Shown here: in pieces, positions 1 through 9,493 of the stretch
How the letters are laid out: each line of letters opens with the position of its first letter
How positions within the stretch are numbered: the stretch's first letter is position 1
Assembly: GCA_017561885.1 (NCBI GenBank)
Contig: JAFZBF010000012.1
Coordinates: 1-64,000, forward strand
Length of the DNA stretch: 64,000 nt
Direction of reading: 5' to 3'
Source: Bacteroidales bacterium
GTDB taxonomy: Bacteria; Bacteroidota; Bacteroidia; Bacteroidales; UBA932
Program-made: the position numbers and the translations under genes
Notes under the pieces: generated by a model
Databases searched by the model: none
The model's input: only the letters and a program-made list of their open reading frames with translations
What the model was told of the DNA's origin: nothing

Positions 1-86
1 CTCTGGAGCTTGTCCCAAGTGGGCCAGGTAACCTTAGTGGTCAGCTCTTTGTAAGACTCTTTAACGTAAGTACCGAATTTACTCAT
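1..86 (-). CDS. secE: SecE, preprotein translocase subunit (partial)
   Basis: Only the first 28 codons lie in the window; the gene runs off the left edge. The visible N-terminus reads MSKFGTYVKESYKEL, then VTWPTWDKLQ. This is the cytoplasmic amphipathic start of SecE, with the WPTW motif seen in nearly all bacterial SecE. SecE clamps SecY in the inner-membrane protein-export channel. It follows tuf and tRNA-Trp on the same strand, the usual start of the secE-nusG-rplKAJL-rpoBC cluster. The transmembrane part is outside the window. Confidence 0.88.
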   Translation of the reverse strand, partial: MSKFGTYVKESYKELTTKVTWPTWDKLQ

Positions 87-170
87 TGTTATTTTTTTGT
101 AGCCCGAAAGGGTGGAAGCTTCCTTTCCGACCGGTTAATAACAACCGGATCCGTAACTATCCGGCATTTG

Positions 171-241
171 CAGGGGAAGCAGGATTCGAACCCACATCGA
201 CGGTTTTGGAGACCGCTGAACTACCCTTGTTCTATTCCCCT
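171..241 (-). tRNA. tRNA-Trp (CCA)
   Basis: The acceptor stem AGGGGAA/TTCCCCT closes the cloverleaf. The T arm carries GGTTCGAATCC and the anticodon loop reads CTCCAAA, giving CCA. The 3' CCA is not encoded. The gene sits 14 nt after the tuf stop codon and about 85 nt before secE, so it is probably processed from the tuf-secE transcript. Confidence 0.93.
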
Positions 242-255
242 AGACCAGTATGGTC

Positions 256-1440
256 TTAGTCAAGCAGACCGATTACCTGACCTGCGCCGACGGTACGGCC
301 ACCTTCGCGGATAGCGAACTGGAGACCTTCGTTGATAGCAACAGGGTAGATGAGCTCGACTTTGATTTCTACGTTATCGCCAGGCATAACCATCTCGGTT
401 CCCTCAGGAAGAGTGATTTCACCGGTGATGTCAAGAGTACGGATGAAGAACTGAGGACGATACTTGTTGTGGAACGGAGTGTGACGGCCACCTTCGTCTT
501 TCTTCAAAACGTAAATCTGAGCTTTGAACTCCTGGTGAGGAGTGATGGTGTTCGGGTGAGCGATTACCTGACCGCGTTTAACTTCTTTCTTGTCGATACC
601 GCGGAGAAGAAGACCTACGTTGTCACCAGCTTCACCTGTGTCAAGGATCTTGCGGAACATCTCGACACCGGTAACGACTGACTTGCGGGGTTCGTCACCA
701 AGACCGATGATCTGAACTTCGTCACCAACCTTAACGACACCTGTCTCGATACGACCGGTAGCAACAGTACCACGACCGGTGATAGAGAAGATATCCTCGA
801 TAGGCATAAGGAACGGTTTGTCGACGTCACGCTTCGGCAGAGGAATGTACTCGTCAACAGCGTCCATAAGTTCCATAACTACTTCCTCCCAGTGAGGATC
901 ACCGTTGAGGGCGCCAAGAGCTGAACCGCGGATAACCGGGCAGTTCTCATCGAATTTATAGAAAGCGAGGAGTTCGCGGATTTCCATTTCAACGAGGTCA
1001 AGCATCTCAGGGTCGTCAACAAGGTCAACCTTGTTCATGAACACGAGGATCCTGGGCACGTTCACCTGGCGGGCGAGAAGGATGTGCTCGCGAGTCTGAG
1101 GCATAGGACCGTCAGTTGCAGCAACGACGAGGATAGCGCCATCCATCTGAGCGGCACCGGTAACCATGTTCTTTACATAGTCGGCGTGGCCCGGGCAGTC
1201 TACGTGAGCGTAGTGACGGGTAGCAGTCTGATACTCGATGTGAGCGGTGTTGATGGTGATACCACGCTCTTTCTCTTCAGGAGCGTTGTCGATTGAGTCG
1301 AATGAACGTACTTCAGAAAGACCTTTCTTTGCCAATACCTGAGTGATGGCGGCGGTCAAAGTAGTTTTACCGTGGTCAACGTGACCGATGGTACCGATGT
1401 TTACATGGGGTTTATCCCTTTTGAACGTTTCTTTTGCCAT
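256..1440 (-). CDS. tuf: Elongation factor Tu
   Basis: The 394-residue protein is full length for bacterial EF-Tu, which brings aminoacyl-tRNA to the ribosome as a GTP complex. The G1 motif GHVDHGKT is at 19-26, the G3 motif DCPGH at 81-85 and the G4 motif NKVD at 136-139. Domains 2 and 3 follow and the protein ends in [10 protein letters not shown]. The gene lies 45 nt after tRNA-Thr(GGU) and 14 nt before tRNA-Trp, inside a mixed tRNA-tuf-tRNA-secE unit. No separate promoter is visible in the short gap, so it is probably transcribed from the promoter upstream of the tRNA array. Confidence 0.99.
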   Translation of the reverse strand: MAKETFKRDKPHVNIGTIGHVDHGKTTLTAAITQVLAKKGLSEVRSFDSIDNAPEEKERGITINTAHIEYQTATRHYAHVDCPGHADYVKNMVTGAAQMDGAILVVAATDGPMPQTREHILLARQVNVPRILVFMNKVDLVDDPEMLDLVEMEIRELLAFYKFDENCPVIRGSALGALNGDPHWEEVVMELMDAVDEYIPLPKRDVDKPFLMPIEDIFSITGRGTVATGRIETGVVKVGDEVQIIGLGDEPRKSVVTGVEMFRKILDTGEAGDNVGLLLRGIDKKEVKRGQVIAHPNTITPHQEFKAQIYVLKKDEGGRHTPFHNKYRPQFFIRTLDITGEITLPEGTEMVMPGDNVEIKVELIYPVAINEGLQFAIREGGRTVGAGQVIGLLD

Positions 1441-1484
1441 AATTTAAAGCTTTAATATGTTGAATATCAATAATCCTTTATTTG

Positions 1485-1556
1485 AGCTGGTGGTGAGAAT
1501 TGAACTCACGACCTCTTCCTTACCAAGGAAGCGCTCTACCCCTGAGCTACACCAGC
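1485..1556 (-). tRNA. tRNA-Thr (GGT)
   Basis: The acceptor stem is GCTGGTG/CACCAGC on the minus strand. The anticodon stem-loop CTTCC-TTGGTAA-GGAAG gives anticodon GGU, and the T loop is GTTCAATTC. This is the last tRNA before tuf, the position that thrT holds before tufB in E. coli. Confidence 0.94.
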
Positions 1557-1701
1557 AGTGTTATACTGGGGCTCCGCCCCAAACCCCGCCGCTACGACCT
1601 GCTATTTCTGCAGGACTTGCTACTGCGACATACCATATTTGCGGAACCTGCCCGCACGGTCTTCGCTATCGCCTGATGGCGACAGGGAGCTGCCCCAAAA
1701 G
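1557..1701 (-). other. Spacer between tRNA-Gly and tRNA-Thr(GGT) with two small hairpins
   Basis: This 145-nt spacer is longer and more GC-rich than its neighbours. It contains a 6-bp hairpin with a 3-nt loop at 1567-1581 (TGGGGC/GCCCCA) and a 5-bp hairpin at 1669-1682 (TCGCC/GGCGA). No promoter or convincing reading frame is visible. The hairpins may be processing signals of the tRNA precursor, but that is inference. Confidence 0.4.
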
Positions 1702-1774
1702 AGCGGAAGACGAGGTTCGAACCCGCGACCCTCAGCTTGGAAGGCTGATGCTCTACCGACTGAGCTACTTCCGC
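1702..1774 (-). tRNA. tRNA-Gly (TCC)
   Basis: The acceptor stem is GCGGAAG/CTTCCGC. The anticodon loop TTCCAAG gives UCC, and the T arm carries GGGTTCGAACC. It occupies the place of E. coli glyT in the conserved tRNA array. Confidence 0.95.
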
Positions 1775-1861
1775 GACAACAATTCAATTCACTTTTATAA
1801 AAAAAGCGGTAATGCTGCAATAGCAATTATGTCACAACATTTCCGCCTGATTTATATATGG

Positions 1862-1944
1862 TGGGGAGAGATGGATTCGAACCACCGTAGGCGTGCGCCA
1901 GCAGATTTACAGTCTGCCCCATTTGGCCACTCTGGTATCTCCCC
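1862..1944 (-). tRNA. tRNA-Tyr (GTA)
   Basis: This is an 83-nt class II tRNA with the long variable arm expected of bacterial tRNA-Tyr. The acceptor stem is GGGGAGA/TCTCCCC, the anticodon loop CTGTAAA gives GUA, and the discriminator base is A. It is the second tRNA of the array. Confidence 0.95.
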
Positions 1945-1960
1945 AGTATTTCAATCTCAG

Positions 1961-2033
1961 AGCCGATAGACGGATTCGAACCCCCGACCTGCTGTTTACA
2001 AAACAGCTGCTCTACCGACTGAGCTATATCGGC
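1961..2033 (-). tRNA. tRNA-Thr (TGT)
   Basis: The acceptor stem is GCCGATA/TATCGGC. The anticodon loop TTGTAAA gives UGU, and the T arm carries GGGTTCGAATCC. It is the first gene behind the promoter at 2062-2092 and corresponds to E. coli thrU. Confidence 0.95.
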
Positions 2034-2061
2034 AATCTTTATACGCTCTTTTTCGGGACTG

Positions 2062-2092
2062 CAAAGATAAACGATTTAGATTAAACACCAAA
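2062..2092 (-). promoter_or_regulatory. Primary-sigma promoter of the tRNA-tuf operon
   Basis: On the minus strand the sequence is TTTG (2092-2089), exactly 19 nt, then TATCTTTG (2069-2062). This is a perfect match to the Bacteroidota -33/-7 consensus TTTG-N19-TAnnTTTG. Transcription would start near 2055, about 20 nt before tRNA-Thr(TGT). It lies in the gap after dxs, so the tRNA-tuf unit has its own strong promoter. Confidence 0.85.
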
Positions 2093-2102
2093 AAAAATCA
2101 AT

Positions 2103-3986
2103 TTATTTTTTGATGATTGAAACGATGGCCTCCAGGATATCGTCAGTGTTGTATCCGCAGCAGTCGAACAACTGCTCCCTCGAACCCTGCGTCACGAACT
2201 CGTCCGGAACTCCGAGACTTTCTATCCTGCATCCAGGCCTGCGGTCCGCTACGTATTCTGCAATGGCGCCGTGCAGACCGCCTTGCTTGCAGCCGTCTTC
2301 GACAGTGATTATCGCATCGACTTTCGAGCATACACGGTCAAGCGCTTCTGTATCCAGCGGCTTGAGGAACCGCATATCATAATGGATCACGCCGATGCCT
2401 CTGGCATTCGCTTTCTCAATGGCCTGGCTGCATTTTTCGGCAAGCGGTCCTATTGAAAGCACTGCCACGGAAGCCTCGCTGTCCTCGTGCAGCAGTTCTG
2501 CCTTTCCGAGGGGAATTTTAGCGAACGGCACATTTTCCCATTCGACACCGACGCCTCTGCCTCTGGGGTATCTTATTATCGTGGCAGGATAGTCGTCTTC
2601 AGCTGCACTGTAGAGCAGGTTGCTCAGCTCCAGCTCGTTGCGGGGAGAAGCGATTGCAAGGTTCGGAACGGGCCTGAAGGCTGCAAGGTCGAACACTCCG
2701 TGGTGGGTGGCTCCGTCCTCGCCGACGAGTCCGGCCCTGTCGAGGCAGAAAACGACTTTGAGATTCTGCAGGGCCACGTCGTGGATGACATTGTCATACG
2801 CCCTCTGCATAAATGAAGAATAAATGCAGCAGAAAGGCAGCATTCCTCCGGCAGCCAGTCCGGCAGAGAAAGTCACTGCATGGCCTTCGGCTATTCCTAC
2901 GTCGAACACGCGGTCCGGCATTTCCCTGTACATTATGTTCAGTCCGCTGCCGCTCATCATCGCAGGGGTTATGCCTACGATCTTCGCATTCTCACGGGCC
3001 AGACGGGTGGCAGTCACGCCGAAGACATCCTGATATCGCGACCTCGCGTCATCCTGCTTTATGGTTTCGCCGGTTTCCGGATCATAATGGCCGGGAGCGT
3101 GCCAAACGGTAGGATTCTCTTCGGCTGGCTTGTATCCCATACCCTTGGTCGTGATCACGTGCAGCAGCTTGGGGCCTTTTATGTCCTTGAGCCTGGTCAG
3201 GTATTTGACGAGATTCTCCGTGTCGTTGCCGTCGATAGGGCCGAAATATCTGAATCCCAGCGAATCGAAGAACGAGTTGGCCTCGGTGGTCTTGATGAAT
3301 GCCCTCTTGATGTTCTTGACCAGTTTCTGGATGCTGCGGCGGATACGGGTGGCGCCCAATGCGCTCCATACATTCTCCTTGAGCTTGTTGTAACGACTGT
3401 CGGTAGCAATCTTGATGAGAGTGTTGTGCAGTCCGCCGGTACTCTGGTCTATAGATATCTGATTGTCGTTGAGGATGACAAGTATGTCTGCCTTGAGACC
3501 TCCGGCATTGTTCAGCCCTTCGAATGCAAGGCCGCCTGTGAGAGCGCCGTCGCCTATCACGGCTACGTGCTTAGCAGGGGAGCCGAGCTTCTCGTCGGCT
3601 ACGGCCAGTCCCAGCGCTGCGGATATCGAGGTTGACGCGTGGCCCACTCCGAAAGCGTCGTAGGGGCTCTCGCTCATCTTGGGGAAACCGGAAATACCGT
3701 CCAGCTCGCGGTTATGCATGAACGCTTCGCGGCGGCCGGTCAGTATCTTGTGGGCATAAGCCTGATGGCCTACGTCCCAGACTATCTTGTCCTGAGGGGC
3801 GTTGAACACCTTATGCAGGGCAACTGCAATCTCGACTGCTCCGAGACTGGAACCGATATGGCCGGGATGGTCGGCACAACACCTTATTATATATTGACGT
3901 ATCTCTTCGCACAGCTGTTCCAGCTCATCGATGGAAAGGGGCTTGAGATCCTCGGGAGAATTAATATGCTCTAGTATGTTAGCCAA
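2103..3986 (-). CDS. dxs: 1-deoxy-D-xylulose-5-phosphate synthase
   Basis: Dxs condenses pyruvate and glyceraldehyde-3-phosphate using thiamine diphosphate, the first step of the MEP isoprenoid pathway. The 627-residue length is normal. HPGHIGSS starts at residue 40 and the Mg-ThDP motif GDGALTGG is at 145-152; the Pyr-domain block DRAGLVGEDGATHHG follows. The start codon appears to be TTG (3986): the encoded MANILEHINSPEDL matches usual Dxs N-termini and no ATG fits. It lies 6 nt after purA and is the last gene of recJ-purA-dxs. Confidence 0.98.
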   Translation of the reverse strand: MANILEHINSPEDLKPLSIDELEQLCEEIRQYIIRCCADHPGHIGSSLGAVEIAVALHKVFNAPQDKIVWDVGHQAYAHKILTGRREAFMHNRELDGISGFPKMSESPYDAFGVGHASTSISAALGLAVADEKLGSPAKHVAVIGDGALTGGLAFEGLNNAGGLKADILVILNDNQISIDQSTGGLHNTLIKIATDSRYNKLKENVWSALGATRIRRSIQKLVKNIKRAFIKTTEANSFFDSLGFRYFGPIDGNDTENLVKYLTRLKDIKGPKLLHVITTKGMGYKPAEENPTVWHAPGHYDPETGETIKQDDARSRYQDVFGVTATRLARENAKIVGITPAMMSGSGLNIMYREMPDRVFDVGIAEGHAVTFSAGLAAGGMLPFCCIYSSFMQRAYDNVIHDVALQNLKVVFCLDRAGLVGEDGATHHGVFDLAAFRPVPNLAIASPRNELELSNLLYSAAEDDYPATIIRYPRGRGVGVEWENVPFAKIPLGKAELLHEDSEASVAVLSIGPLAEKCSQAIEKANARGIGVIHYDMRFLKPLDTEALDRVCSKVDAIITVEDGCKQGGLHGAIAEYVADRRPGCRIESLGVPDEFVTQGSREQLFDCCGYNTDDILEAIVSIIKK

Positions 3987-3992
3987 TGCCTG

Positions 3993-5258
3993 CTATCTGA
4001 ATATAGTCTGATTCCTGTCCGGACCGACTGAAAGGATGGTGACCGGTACTCCCAGGTAATCTTCTATGAACTTGATGTATGCCTTGAATTCTTCAGGAAG
4101 CTCGTCTTCGCTGCTTGCGGAAGTAATGTCAGCCTTCCAGCCCTTGAACTCCTTGTAGACAGGAATAACCTCGGCATATGTGTCAAAAGGAACCTCGGCA
4201 GTGCGTTTGCCGTCTACTTCATATTCGACAGCGGCCTTGATGACATCGAATCCGTCAAGGACATCGGATTTCATCATTATCAGATTGGTGACGCCGTTTA
4301 TCATGACGGTGTACTTGAGCGCTACGAGGTCGAGCCAGCCGGTGCGGCGCGGACGTCCGGTGACGGCTCCGAATTCATAACCTTTCTTGCGCAGTTCTTC
4401 GCCGGTGGCGTCGAAAAGCTCGGTAGGGAAGGGACCGCTGCCGACACGGGTACAATATGCCTTGAATATTCCATATACGGAGCCCACCCTGCCGGGAGCC
4501 AGGCCGAGGCCTGTGCAGGCGCCTGCACAGACGGTATTGGACGATGTTACGAAAGGATATGAGCCGTAGTCTATGTCGAGCATACTGCCCTGGGCCCCCT
4601 CGGCCAGAATCGCCTTGTCTGCCTTGAGGCAGCTGTCGGTATAGTATTCAGCGCTGACCAGCTTGAAGGTCTTGAGGTATTCGATTGCGTCGAACCATGC
4701 GGCTTCCATCTCTGACACGTCGCAGCTGTAGTCAAGCTGGCGCAGCATTTCGAAGTGCTTGTTGCGGAGGTTTTCATAACGGCTGCGGAAATCTGCAGCG
4801 AGGATGTCGCCGACCCTGAGTCCGTTGCGGGCTATCTTGTCGGTATAGGTCGGGCCGATGCCCTTGAGGGTGGAGCCGATCTTGGAAGCTCCTTTTGCAG
4901 CTTCCTGCGCTGCATCCAGCATCCTGTGGGTAGGAAGGATCAGATGGGCTTTCTTGGCGATGACCAGACGGCTGCGGATGTCGATGCCTGCGGCGCTGAT
5001 GTTTTCACATTCTTCACGGAAAGTGACGGGGTCGAGCACGACACCGTTACCTATAATATTAATGGTATCCTTGCGGAACACTCCTGAAGGAATGCTGCGA
5101 AGGACGAATTTCTTGTTTTCGAAATGGATGGAGTGACCTGCGTTGGGACCACCCTGGAAACGGGCGATTACAGGATAGGAACCGGCCAGGACGTCTACTA
5201 CTTTGCCCTTGCCTTCGTCGCCCCATTGTAATCCGAGAACTACATCGAGTTTCTTCAT
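3993..5258 (-). CDS. purA: Adenylosuccinate synthetase
   Basis: PurA makes adenylosuccinate from IMP, aspartate and GTP, the first committed step to AMP. The 421-residue protein carries the GTP-binding loop QWGDEGKGK at 11-19. It also has the conserved segments GPTYTDK, EGAQG and TGRPRRTGW. The start is a clear ATG 18 nt after recJ. The order recJ-purA-dxs, with gaps of 18 and 6 nt, indicates one transcript. Confidence 0.98.
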   Translation of the reverse strand: MKKLDVVLGLQWGDEGKGKVVDVLAGSYPVIARFQGGPNAGHSIHFENKKFVLRSIPSGVFRKDTINIIGNGVVLDPVTFREECENISAAGIDIRSRLVIAKKAHLILPTHRMLDAAQEAAKGASKIGSTLKGIGPTYTDKIARNGLRVGDILAADFRSRYENLRNKHFEMLRQLDYSCDVSEMEAAWFDAIEYLKTFKLVSAEYYTDSCLKADKAILAEGAQGSMLDIDYGSYPFVTSSNTVCAGACTGLGLAPGRVGSVYGIFKAYCTRVGSGPFPTELFDATGEELRKKGYEFGAVTGRPRRTGWLDLVALKYTVMINGVTNLIMMKSDVLDGFDVIKAAVEYEVDGKRTAEVPFDTYAEVIPVYKEFKGWKADITSASSEDELPEEFKAYIKFIEDYLGVPVTILSVGPDRNQTIFR

Positions 5259-5276
5259 ATTGTGGTGATTGAATTT

Positions 5277-7019
5277 TTACCTGAAAATATCCTCTTTGTC
5301 CTTTATGTCCTTGATGCGGAGCTGGATGTTGGCCAGGCCGCGGTAATAGTTCTCTGCGATGGAATAGCAGATGTCTACCGGGTTGCCTGAGTGCAGATGC
5401 TCGAAATGGTTGGACTTGTTGAACGCAATTGCCGAAATCGGCAGATATGCGGAATCTTCCTGGATCAGTTCGAGCTTCAGGTGCCCGTTGTCGGAGCCAA
5501 CGATGCGGCCGTTGCCGTTGTCGTATACGTTTTCGGAAATGAAAACAGGAGACTGGTTGCCGGGACCGAAAGGCTGGAACTGCTTGAGGACGCGGAAGAA
5601 TTTGGGAGTTATCTGTTTGAAATCAAGGTATGTGTCGATGTTGACGATAGGGGTGAGCATATCGTCGTCTATCATCTTCTCAACGGTCTCTTCGAAACGG
5701 CGGCAGAACTCTGAGAGCTTTTCTTCCCTCATCGTGAGACCGGCTGCGTACATGTGGCCGCCGAAGTTCTCCAGCAGGTCGGAGCATGATTCGATGGCCT
5801 CATAGAGGTCGAATCCGGCAATGGAGCGGGCGGAGCCTGTGATGTATCCGTTCGACTTGGTGAGCACAATGGTAGGGCGGTAGTAAGCTTCGACAAGTCT
5901 GGAAGCCACGATTCCGACGACGCCCTTGTGCCATGACGGGTTGTATACTATGGTGGATTTCTTGCCGTCGAAGGCAGGGTTGTTGCGCACCATGTTCACG
6001 GCCTCGTAGGTAATCTCCCTGTCAATGCTCTTGCGCTCGTTGTTGTGCTCGTTGATTTCGTCGCCGATCTTGCGGGCGTCCTCGTCGTTGCGGCATATCA
6101 GGAGGTCGACCGCAGTCCTTCCGGACTCCATACGGCCGGCCGCATTGATCCTGGGCCCTATCTTGAAGACGATCTCGTCTATAGTTATGACGTGCTTGTC
6201 AAGCCCTGAGAGCTTGATTATCGACTGCAGGCCCTTGCGGGGATTGGAATTGAGCCGCTTCAGACCGTAGTATGCAAGTATGCGGTTCTCGCCGGTTATC
6301 GATACGAGGTCGGAGGCTATGCTGACTGCAAGCAGGTCGAGCAGTTCCAGGACATTCTCATTGGAGATGTTGTATTTGGCCGCATATGCCTGTGCAAGCT
6401 TGAATCCTACGCCGCAGCCTGAGAGGTCGTCGAAGGGATATGTGCTGTCTGCCCTCTTGGGGTCCAGGACTGCTACTGCAGGCGGCAGTTCCACGTCTGG
6501 GAGGTGGTGGTCGCAGATGATGAAGTCTATGCCCCGGTCATTTGCATATTTCACCTTCTCGATGGCCTTGATTCCGCAGTCGAGACAGATGATCAGGCTG
6601 CATTTCTTCTTGACAGCCCAGTCGATGCCTTTGTACGACACACCGTAGCCTTCGTCGTAACGGTCGGGAATATAATAGTCCAGATTGTCTGTGACCTGAC
6701 TGAGGAATGTGTACATGAGTGCGACAGCAGTGGTTCCGTCCACGTCGTAGTCGCCGTATATGAGTATCTTCTCGTGATCCTCGACTGCCTTGTGGATCCT
6801 TTCGACAGCTTTGTCCATATCCAGCATAAGGAAAGGATCGTGGAGCATCGAGAGGTCGGGACGGAAGAACTCCATCGCATCTTCGTAGGTGGTGATACCG
6901 CGCTGGACAAGCAGATTGGCCAGGACCTGGTCGATACCGAGCTCCTGTGCAAGCTGACGCACAAGAGCCGGGTTGCCGGGCTCTTTCACTATCCACTTCT
7001 TTTCAGCTATCGGTGTCAT
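5277..7019 (-). CDS. recJ: Single-stranded-DNA-specific exonuclease RecJ
   Basis: RecJ degrades single-stranded DNA 5' to 3' in recombination and mismatch repair. The 580-residue length fits the family. DHH motif I DYDVDGT is at 90-96 and the name-giving DHH is at 170-172 (ICDHHLPD). The DHHA1 nucleotide-binding part carries GRMESGRTAVD and GGHMYAAG. It is the first gene of its operon, with a -7 element (TATATTTG on the minus strand, 7069-7062) about 43 nt upstream of the ATG. Confidence 0.97.
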   Translation of the reverse strand: MTPIAEKKWIVKEPGNPALVRQLAQELGIDQVLANLLVQRGITTYEDAMEFFRPDLSMLHDPFLMLDMDKAVERIHKAVEDHEKILIYGDYDVDGTTAVALMYTFLSQVTDNLDYYIPDRYDEGYGVSYKGIDWAVKKKCSLIICLDCGIKAIEKVKYANDRGIDFIICDHHLPDVELPPAVAVLDPKRADSTYPFDDLSGCGVGFKLAQAYAAKYNISNENVLELLDLLAVSIASDLVSITGENRILAYYGLKRLNSNPRKGLQSIIKLSGLDKHVITIDEIVFKIGPRINAAGRMESGRTAVDLLICRNDEDARKIGDEINEHNNERKSIDREITYEAVNMVRNNPAFDGKKSTIVYNPSWHKGVVGIVASRLVEAYYRPTIVLTKSNGYITGSARSIAGFDLYEAIESCSDLLENFGGHMYAAGLTMREEKLSEFCRRFEETVEKMIDDDMLTPIVNIDTYLDFKQITPKFFRVLKQFQPFGPGNQSPVFISENVYDNGNGRIVGSDNGHLKLELIQEDSAYLPISAIAFNKSNHFEHLHSGNPVDICYSIAENYYRGLANIQLRIKDIKDKEDIFR

Positions 7020-7061
7020 ATCTGGTTCAAATGCAGTGTGACCCTAAAATGTCACAGTTTG

Positions 7062-7069
7062 CAAATATA
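7062..7069 (-). promoter_or_regulatory. -7 element for recJ
   Basis: The minus strand reads TATATTTG, a full match to TAnnTTTG. A TTTG lies upstream at a spacing of about 14 nt rather than 19, so the -33 part is uncertain. It lies between the divergent recJ and lysS genes. Confidence 0.55.
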
Positions 7070-7096
7070 TCCATTATTTATTTCAAAAAAAAGGAG

Positions 7097-7104
7097 TATT
7101 TTTG
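7097..7104 (+). promoter_or_regulatory. -7 element for lysS
   Basis: The sequence TATTTTTG fully matches TAnnTTTG. It lies 36 nt before the lysS ATG and would start transcription near 7110. No TTTG stands at the ideal -33 distance. Confidence 0.55.
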
Positions 7105-7139
7105 TCGAATCCAGATAAATAGTAAAAAATATACCAATT

Positions 7140-8669
7140 ATGGAAAATATAACACTCAACGAGCAGGAACAGAACAGGCGTGACTCCCTTTTGAAACTCA
7201 GGGAACTCGGAATCGAACCTTACCCTGCCGCGGAGTATCCGGTCAACACCACAAGCGCAGCCATCCTGGCCGGCTACGATGCCGAAAAAGGAAATTTCAA
7301 CGATGTCGTGATTGCCGGACGTATTATGAGCCGCCGTATAATGGGCGCCGCTTCGTTCATCGAAATACAGGATGCCGACGGCCGTATACAGGTCTACGTA
7401 AAGAGAGACGAGATCTGCCCAGGAGAGGACAAGACCATGTACAATACGGTTTTCAAGAAGCTGCTTGACATAGGCGACGTAATCGGTATTACAGGTTATG
7501 CGTTCATAACCCAGACAGGTCAGCTTTCAATCCATGCCAAGACCCTGACCGTGCTCAGCAAGAGTCTGCGCGTGCTGCCGATAGTGAAGGAGAAGGAAGG
7601 CCAGACCTACGATGCATTCAGCGATCCGGAGCTTCGCTACCGTATGCGCTATGTCGACCTGATCGTGAATCCCCAGGTGAAGGATACTTTCGTGAAGAGG
7701 GCGAAGATCATCGCCACGATGCGCGAGTATTTCAACGAGAACGGCTGCCTCGAGGTGGAGACTCCGATCCTTCAGCCGATCCCGGGAGGTGCGACTGCCA
7801 GGCCTTTCATCACCCATCACAACACCCTCGACATCCCTCTCTATCTGAGGATAGCCAATGAACTGTATCTCAAGAGACTGATTGTAGGCGGTTTCAACGG
7901 TGTATATGAATTTGCCAAGGATTTCCGTAACGAGGGTATGGACCGCACCCATAATCCGGAATTCACTTGTATGGAGATATATGTGGCCTACAAGGATTAC
8001 AAGTGGATGATGCGTTTCGTGGAGCAGATGCTCGAGAGGATCGCCATAGCCACCAACGGATGCACCAGGTTCGACGTGTGGGGTAACGAGATCGAGTTCA
8101 AGGCTCCTTACCGCCGTCTGCCGATGCTCGAGGCCATCAAGGAATATGCAGGAGTGGACATCGCCGGTATGAGTGAGGACGAACTCCGCAAAGTCTGCAA
8201 GGAGAAGAATGTTCCAATAGATCCTTCGTTCGGATATGGCAAGCTTGTCGACGCGCTGTTCGGAGAGTGCTGCGAGAAGAATCTCGTGCAGCCTACCTTC
8301 ATCACGGACTATCCTGTGGAAATGTCTCCCCTGACCAAGCGTCATCGCGAGAATCCCAGTCTCACCGAGCGTTTCGAGCTGTTCGTCAACGGCAAGGAAC
8401 TGGCTAACGCATACAGCGAACTGAACGATCCTATCGACCAGCTGGAGCGTTTCGAGGCTCAGGCGAAGCTCAAGGCGAAAGGTGACGACGAGGCGATGTA
8501 TATCGATATGGACTTTGTCCGCGCTCTGGAATACGGTATGCCTCCGACTTCCGGTCTCGGAATGGGCATCGACCGCCTCACTATGTTCATGACCAATTCA
8601 CAGACCATCCAGGATGTGCTGTTCTTCCCTCAGATGCGCCCCGAGAAGTCGCAGAAGAGCGAGGAATGA
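7140..8669 (+). CDS. lysS: Lysyl-tRNA synthetase, class II
   Basis: LysS charges tRNA-Lys. The 509-residue protein has an N-terminal OB-fold anticodon-binding domain (about 50-160). The class II core follows: motif 2 is [15 protein letters not shown] and motif 3 is [12 protein letters not shown] near 472-483. The ATG is preceded by an A/T-rich leader without a clear Shine-Dalgarno, as is usual here. It starts a plus-strand operon with the SpoU methyltransferase and aroE genes. Confidence 0.98.
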   Translation: MENITLNEQEQNRRDSLLKLRELGIEPYPAAEYPVNTTSAAILAGYDAEKGNFNDVVIAGRIMSRRIMGAASFIEIQDADGRIQVYVKRDEICPGEDKTMYNTVFKKLLDIGDVIGITGYAFITQTGQLSIHAKTLTVLSKSLRVLPIVKEKEGQTYDAFSDPELRYRMRYVDLIVNPQVKDTFVKRAKIIATMREYFNENGCLEVETPILQPIPGGATARPFITHHNTLDIPLYLRIANELYLKRLIVGGFNGVYEFAKDFRNEGMDRTHNPEFTCMEIYVAYKDYKWMMRFVEQMLERIAIATNGCTRFDVWGNEIEFKAPYRRLPMLEAIKEYAGVDIAGMSEDELRKVCKEKNVPIDPSFGYGKLVDALFGECCEKNLVQPTFITDYPVEMSPLTKRHRENPSLTERFELFVNGKELANAYSELNDPIDQLERFEAQAKLKAKGDDEAMYIDMDFVRALEYGMPPTSGLGMGIDRLTMFMTNSQTIQDVLFFPQMRPEKSQKSEE

Positions 8670-8683
8670 GATTCTGTCCCTGA

Positions 8684-9493
8684 ATGATGGAGCAAATAAC
8701 ATCCACTGCCAACGCACGCGTCAAGGAGGTGATCCTTCTTGGCGAAAAGTCGCGGTACAGACGCGAGACCGGGCTTTTTACAGTGGAGGGCCGCCGCGAG
8801 ATCTCTGCCTGTCTGGCAGGAGGTTTCGTTCCGAGAACGTTTTTCTATTGTCCGCAGATCATCTCGGAAGATGAGGTCGCCGCATTGTCCGAGGCTTCAT
8901 CTGCCGAGTTCGTGAGCGTTTCTGAGAATGTATATTCCAGGATGGCTTACCGTGGCACCACCGAAGGTCTTCTGGGTGTTTTCCTCTCCCGCGGGCGCGG
9001 TCTGCAGGATATCAGGCTGGATACAGACAAGACTCCGTTCGTAATCGTCCTGGAATCTGTCGAGAAGCCGGGCAACCTGGGCGCCGTGCTGCGTACAGCC
9101 GATGCCTCGGGGGCTGCTGCGGTTATAGTCTGCGACCCGCTCACCGACCTGTACAATCCGAATCTAATCAGGGCGTCTATAGGAGGTGTGTTTACCGTTC
9201 CGGTAGCAGCATGCTCCTCTGAGGAAGCCTACGAGTGGCTGCACTCCGCCGGTTTCCAGATACTGACTGCCCAGCTGCAGGATTCTTCACCGTATTACGA
9301 CATAGATTTCAGACGACCCACGGCTGCCGTATTCGGCACTGAAGCGACCGGACTGCGGTCATTCTGGAGGGAACGTTCCGACCGCAAGGTGATCATACCT
9401 ATGCTGGGGAAACTGGATTCCCTGAATGTCTCGACTTCCGTGGCCATCCTCAGCTATGAAGCCGTCCGTCAGAAACAACAGATACAGTCATGA
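8684..9493 (+). CDS. SpoU/TrmH-family RNA 2'-O-ribose methyltransferase
   Basis: The 269-residue protein has an N-terminal RNA-binding substrate domain (about 1-100). A SPOUT knot domain follows, with motif 1 VEKPGNLGAVLRTADA, motif 2 around VFGTEATGL and motif 3 LDSLNVSTSVAILSYE. The family methylates ribose 2'-OH in rRNA or tRNA using S-adenosylmethionine. The layout resembles RlmB or TsnR-type 23S rRNA enzymes, but the exact target cannot be read from sequence. It lies 14 nt after lysS and overlaps aroE by 4 nt (ATGA). Confidence 0.9.
   Translation: MMEQITSTANARVKEVILLGEKSRYRRETGLFTVEGRREISACLAGGFVPRTFFYCPQIISEDEVAALSEASSAEFVSVSENVYSRMAYRGTTEGLLGVFLSRGRGLQDIRLDTDKTPFVIVLESVEKPGNLGAVLRTADASGAAAVIVCDPLTDLYNPNLIRASIGGVFTVPVAACSSEEAYEWLHSAGFQILTAQLQDSSPYYDIDFRRPTAAVFGTEATGLRSFWRERSDRKVIIPMLGKLDSLNVSTSVAILSYEAVRQKQQIQS

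Noticed and set aside
250-681. 143-codon open frame antisense to tuf
   Set aside because: It lies wholly inside the tuf gene, mirrors its codon pattern and has no recognisable motif or promoter.
1457-2084. Open frames across the tRNA array (for example 1457-1969)
   Set aside because: They translate the tRNA genes and spacers. The four cloverleaves explain the region.
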